Shown here: positions 63,525 to 64,000 of the stretch, in pieces
How the letters are laid out: each line of letters opens with the position of its first letter
Position numbering within the stretch: position 1 is the stretch's first letter
The notes under the pieces: generated by a model
What the model was told of the DNA's origin: nothing
Seen by the model: the letters and a program-made list of their open reading frames with translations, nothing else
Databases searched by the model: none
Assembly (NCBI RefSeq): GCF_001742185.1
Contig: NZ_CP015750.1
Location: forward strand, 310,001-374,000
Direction of reading: 5' to 3'
DNA from: Pectobacterium wasabiae CFBP 3304
Lineage (GTDB): Bacteria > Pseudomonadota > Gammaproteobacteria > Enterobacterales > Enterobacteriaceae
DNA length: 64,000 nt
Made by a program: the position numbers and the translations under genes

Positions 63525-63892
63525 CCTCTGCGTTTTCCATCTCGAAGAACGGTTAAAGCAGCGTTGGATCGCGGACGGCGAGGTTTCCGATTCTGCGCCC
63601 TACGGCCTGCTGGCGGCTGAGCGCTATCCGCCACCCTCCCATGCCAGTCAAAAATACTGTCCGACTTAATGAAAATTTTGTCATTTTTTCTTTTCCCACG
63701 GCTGTTACCATTTCAAGCCTACAATAATGACAGGTCTCCATCCGCATCAAATGCGGGCACAGGTCACCTGCAACACCATTGATTTTTTAACGTCATTGAT
63801 TTTGAAAACAATTGATCTTCAAAATAACCGATCTTCGAAGCAGTTGTTTTTCAAAAGAATGGGGCTTGAAAACAATAGACAGGGGAAAAAAT
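63525..63892. other. Region between baeR and the yqjG-like gene
   Basis: In this 368-bp gap no clear terminator follows baeR. A 6-bp hairpin (63742-63747 with 63751-63756) is the only stem seen. The first 140 bp is GC-rich and open on both strands, but no ORF is convincing. The last 100 bp carries the 16-bp tandem repeats. Confidence 0.4.
63795..63874. repeat. Five 16-bp degenerate tandem repeats
   Basis: The units start at 63795, 63811, 63827, 63843 and 63859, each exactly 16 bp, of the form nnTGATYTTSAAAAnA. Unit 1 is ATTGATTTTGAAAACA and unit 2 ATTGATCTTCAAAATA. Each unit is itself nearly palindromic (TTTTGAAAA or CTTCAAAA). A 17-bp degenerate unit may precede at 63778. They end 18 bp before the next start codon. 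Confidence 0.8.
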
Positions 63893-64000
63893 ATGTCAGG
63901 CTTAGTTGATGGCAAATGGGTTAACGGCGATGTCGCAGTGGAAGAAATCAAGAACGGCGCATTCCACCGCGAAGAAACCAAATTTCGGCAAACCGAACTG
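63893..64000 (+). CDS. yqjG: Glutathionyl-hydroquinone reductase YqjG-like (N-terminal part)
   Basis: The first 36 residues are visible before the window ends: MSGLVDGKWVNGD, then GAFHREETKFRQ. This fits the start of the YqjG/ECM4-type glutathione transferases, which begin with a similar LxDGxW segment and a GxFxRxxxxFR segment and reduce glutathionyl-hydroquinones in the cytoplasm. AGGGG lies before the ATG. The catalytic cysteine is outside the window, so the call rests on the N terminus only. Confidence 0.65.
   Translation, partial: MSGLVDGKWVNGDVAVEEIKNGAFHREETKFRQTEL

Noticed and set aside
63514..63669. A 51-codon plus-strand ORF overlapping the baeR stop, and a minus-strand ORF across the same place
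   Set aside because: Both strands are open because the stretch is GC-rich; no start signal or known domain on either.

Overview
This window looks like chromosomal DNA of a soft-rot enterobacterium of the Pectobacterium group (former Erwinia carotovora). The call rests on gene content and order: a Gram-negative dlt-type operon next to sfuABC and arnBCADTEF, plus folD-ybcJ-cysS, ppiB-lpxH-purEK, ppk-ppx and mdtABCD-baeSR. Species identity is inferred; no marker gene was compared.

Layout. 1-2809 (minus): D-alanylation operon dltD-dltX-dltB-dltA, with dltA cut by the window start. It includes a 40-residue microprotein ending in FEYQKF that sits in the short gap between dltD and dltB. 3165-4530: a small lipoprotein and a LysR regulator. 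4890-8667 (plus): Fe(III) ABC importer sfuABC behind adjacent PmrA-like and Fur-like sites. 8697-16144 (minus): arnBCADTEF for L-Ara4N modification of lipid A, with a PmrA box in front, followed upstream by ugd with a PhoP-like box. 17998-28185: a membrane diguanylate cyclase, then housekeeping genes (folD, ybcJ, cysS, a DoxX protein, ppiB, lpxH, purEK) and the serine transporter sdaC.

28369-30255 is an AT-rich accessory stretch with an orphan XRE regulator, an unrecognised 155-residue protein and a secreted DUF4879-like protein. 30488-40021: an unusual long-permease pstCAB set without pstS, divergent from ppk-ppx; then yjfB behind an almost perfect flagellar sigma-28 promoter, and yfgG. 40213-47314: ohr/ohrR, mgtE, galTK with divergent galR, and a free-standing PTS EIIB. 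47446-51870: dld, an aldo/keto reductase and nupC. 52240-63524: the RND efflux and two-component operon mdtABCD-baeSR. The window ends in a yqjG-like glutathionyl-hydroquinone reductase gene preceded by a degenerate 16-bp tandem repeat.

How it works together. The first 17.5 kb is an envelope-charge module. dlt adds D-alanine, and arn/ugd makes and attaches aminoarabinose. The ferric importer between them has an apparent PmrA site, and PmrA/PmrB is a ferric-iron-responsive system in relatives. The pst/ppk/ppx block joins phosphate uptake to polyphosphate turnover. Several MITE-like repeats sit in intergenic regions, including the mdtA upstream region and the mdtC-mdtD junction. I saw no tRNA, rRNA, CRISPR array, prophage or intact insertion sequence.
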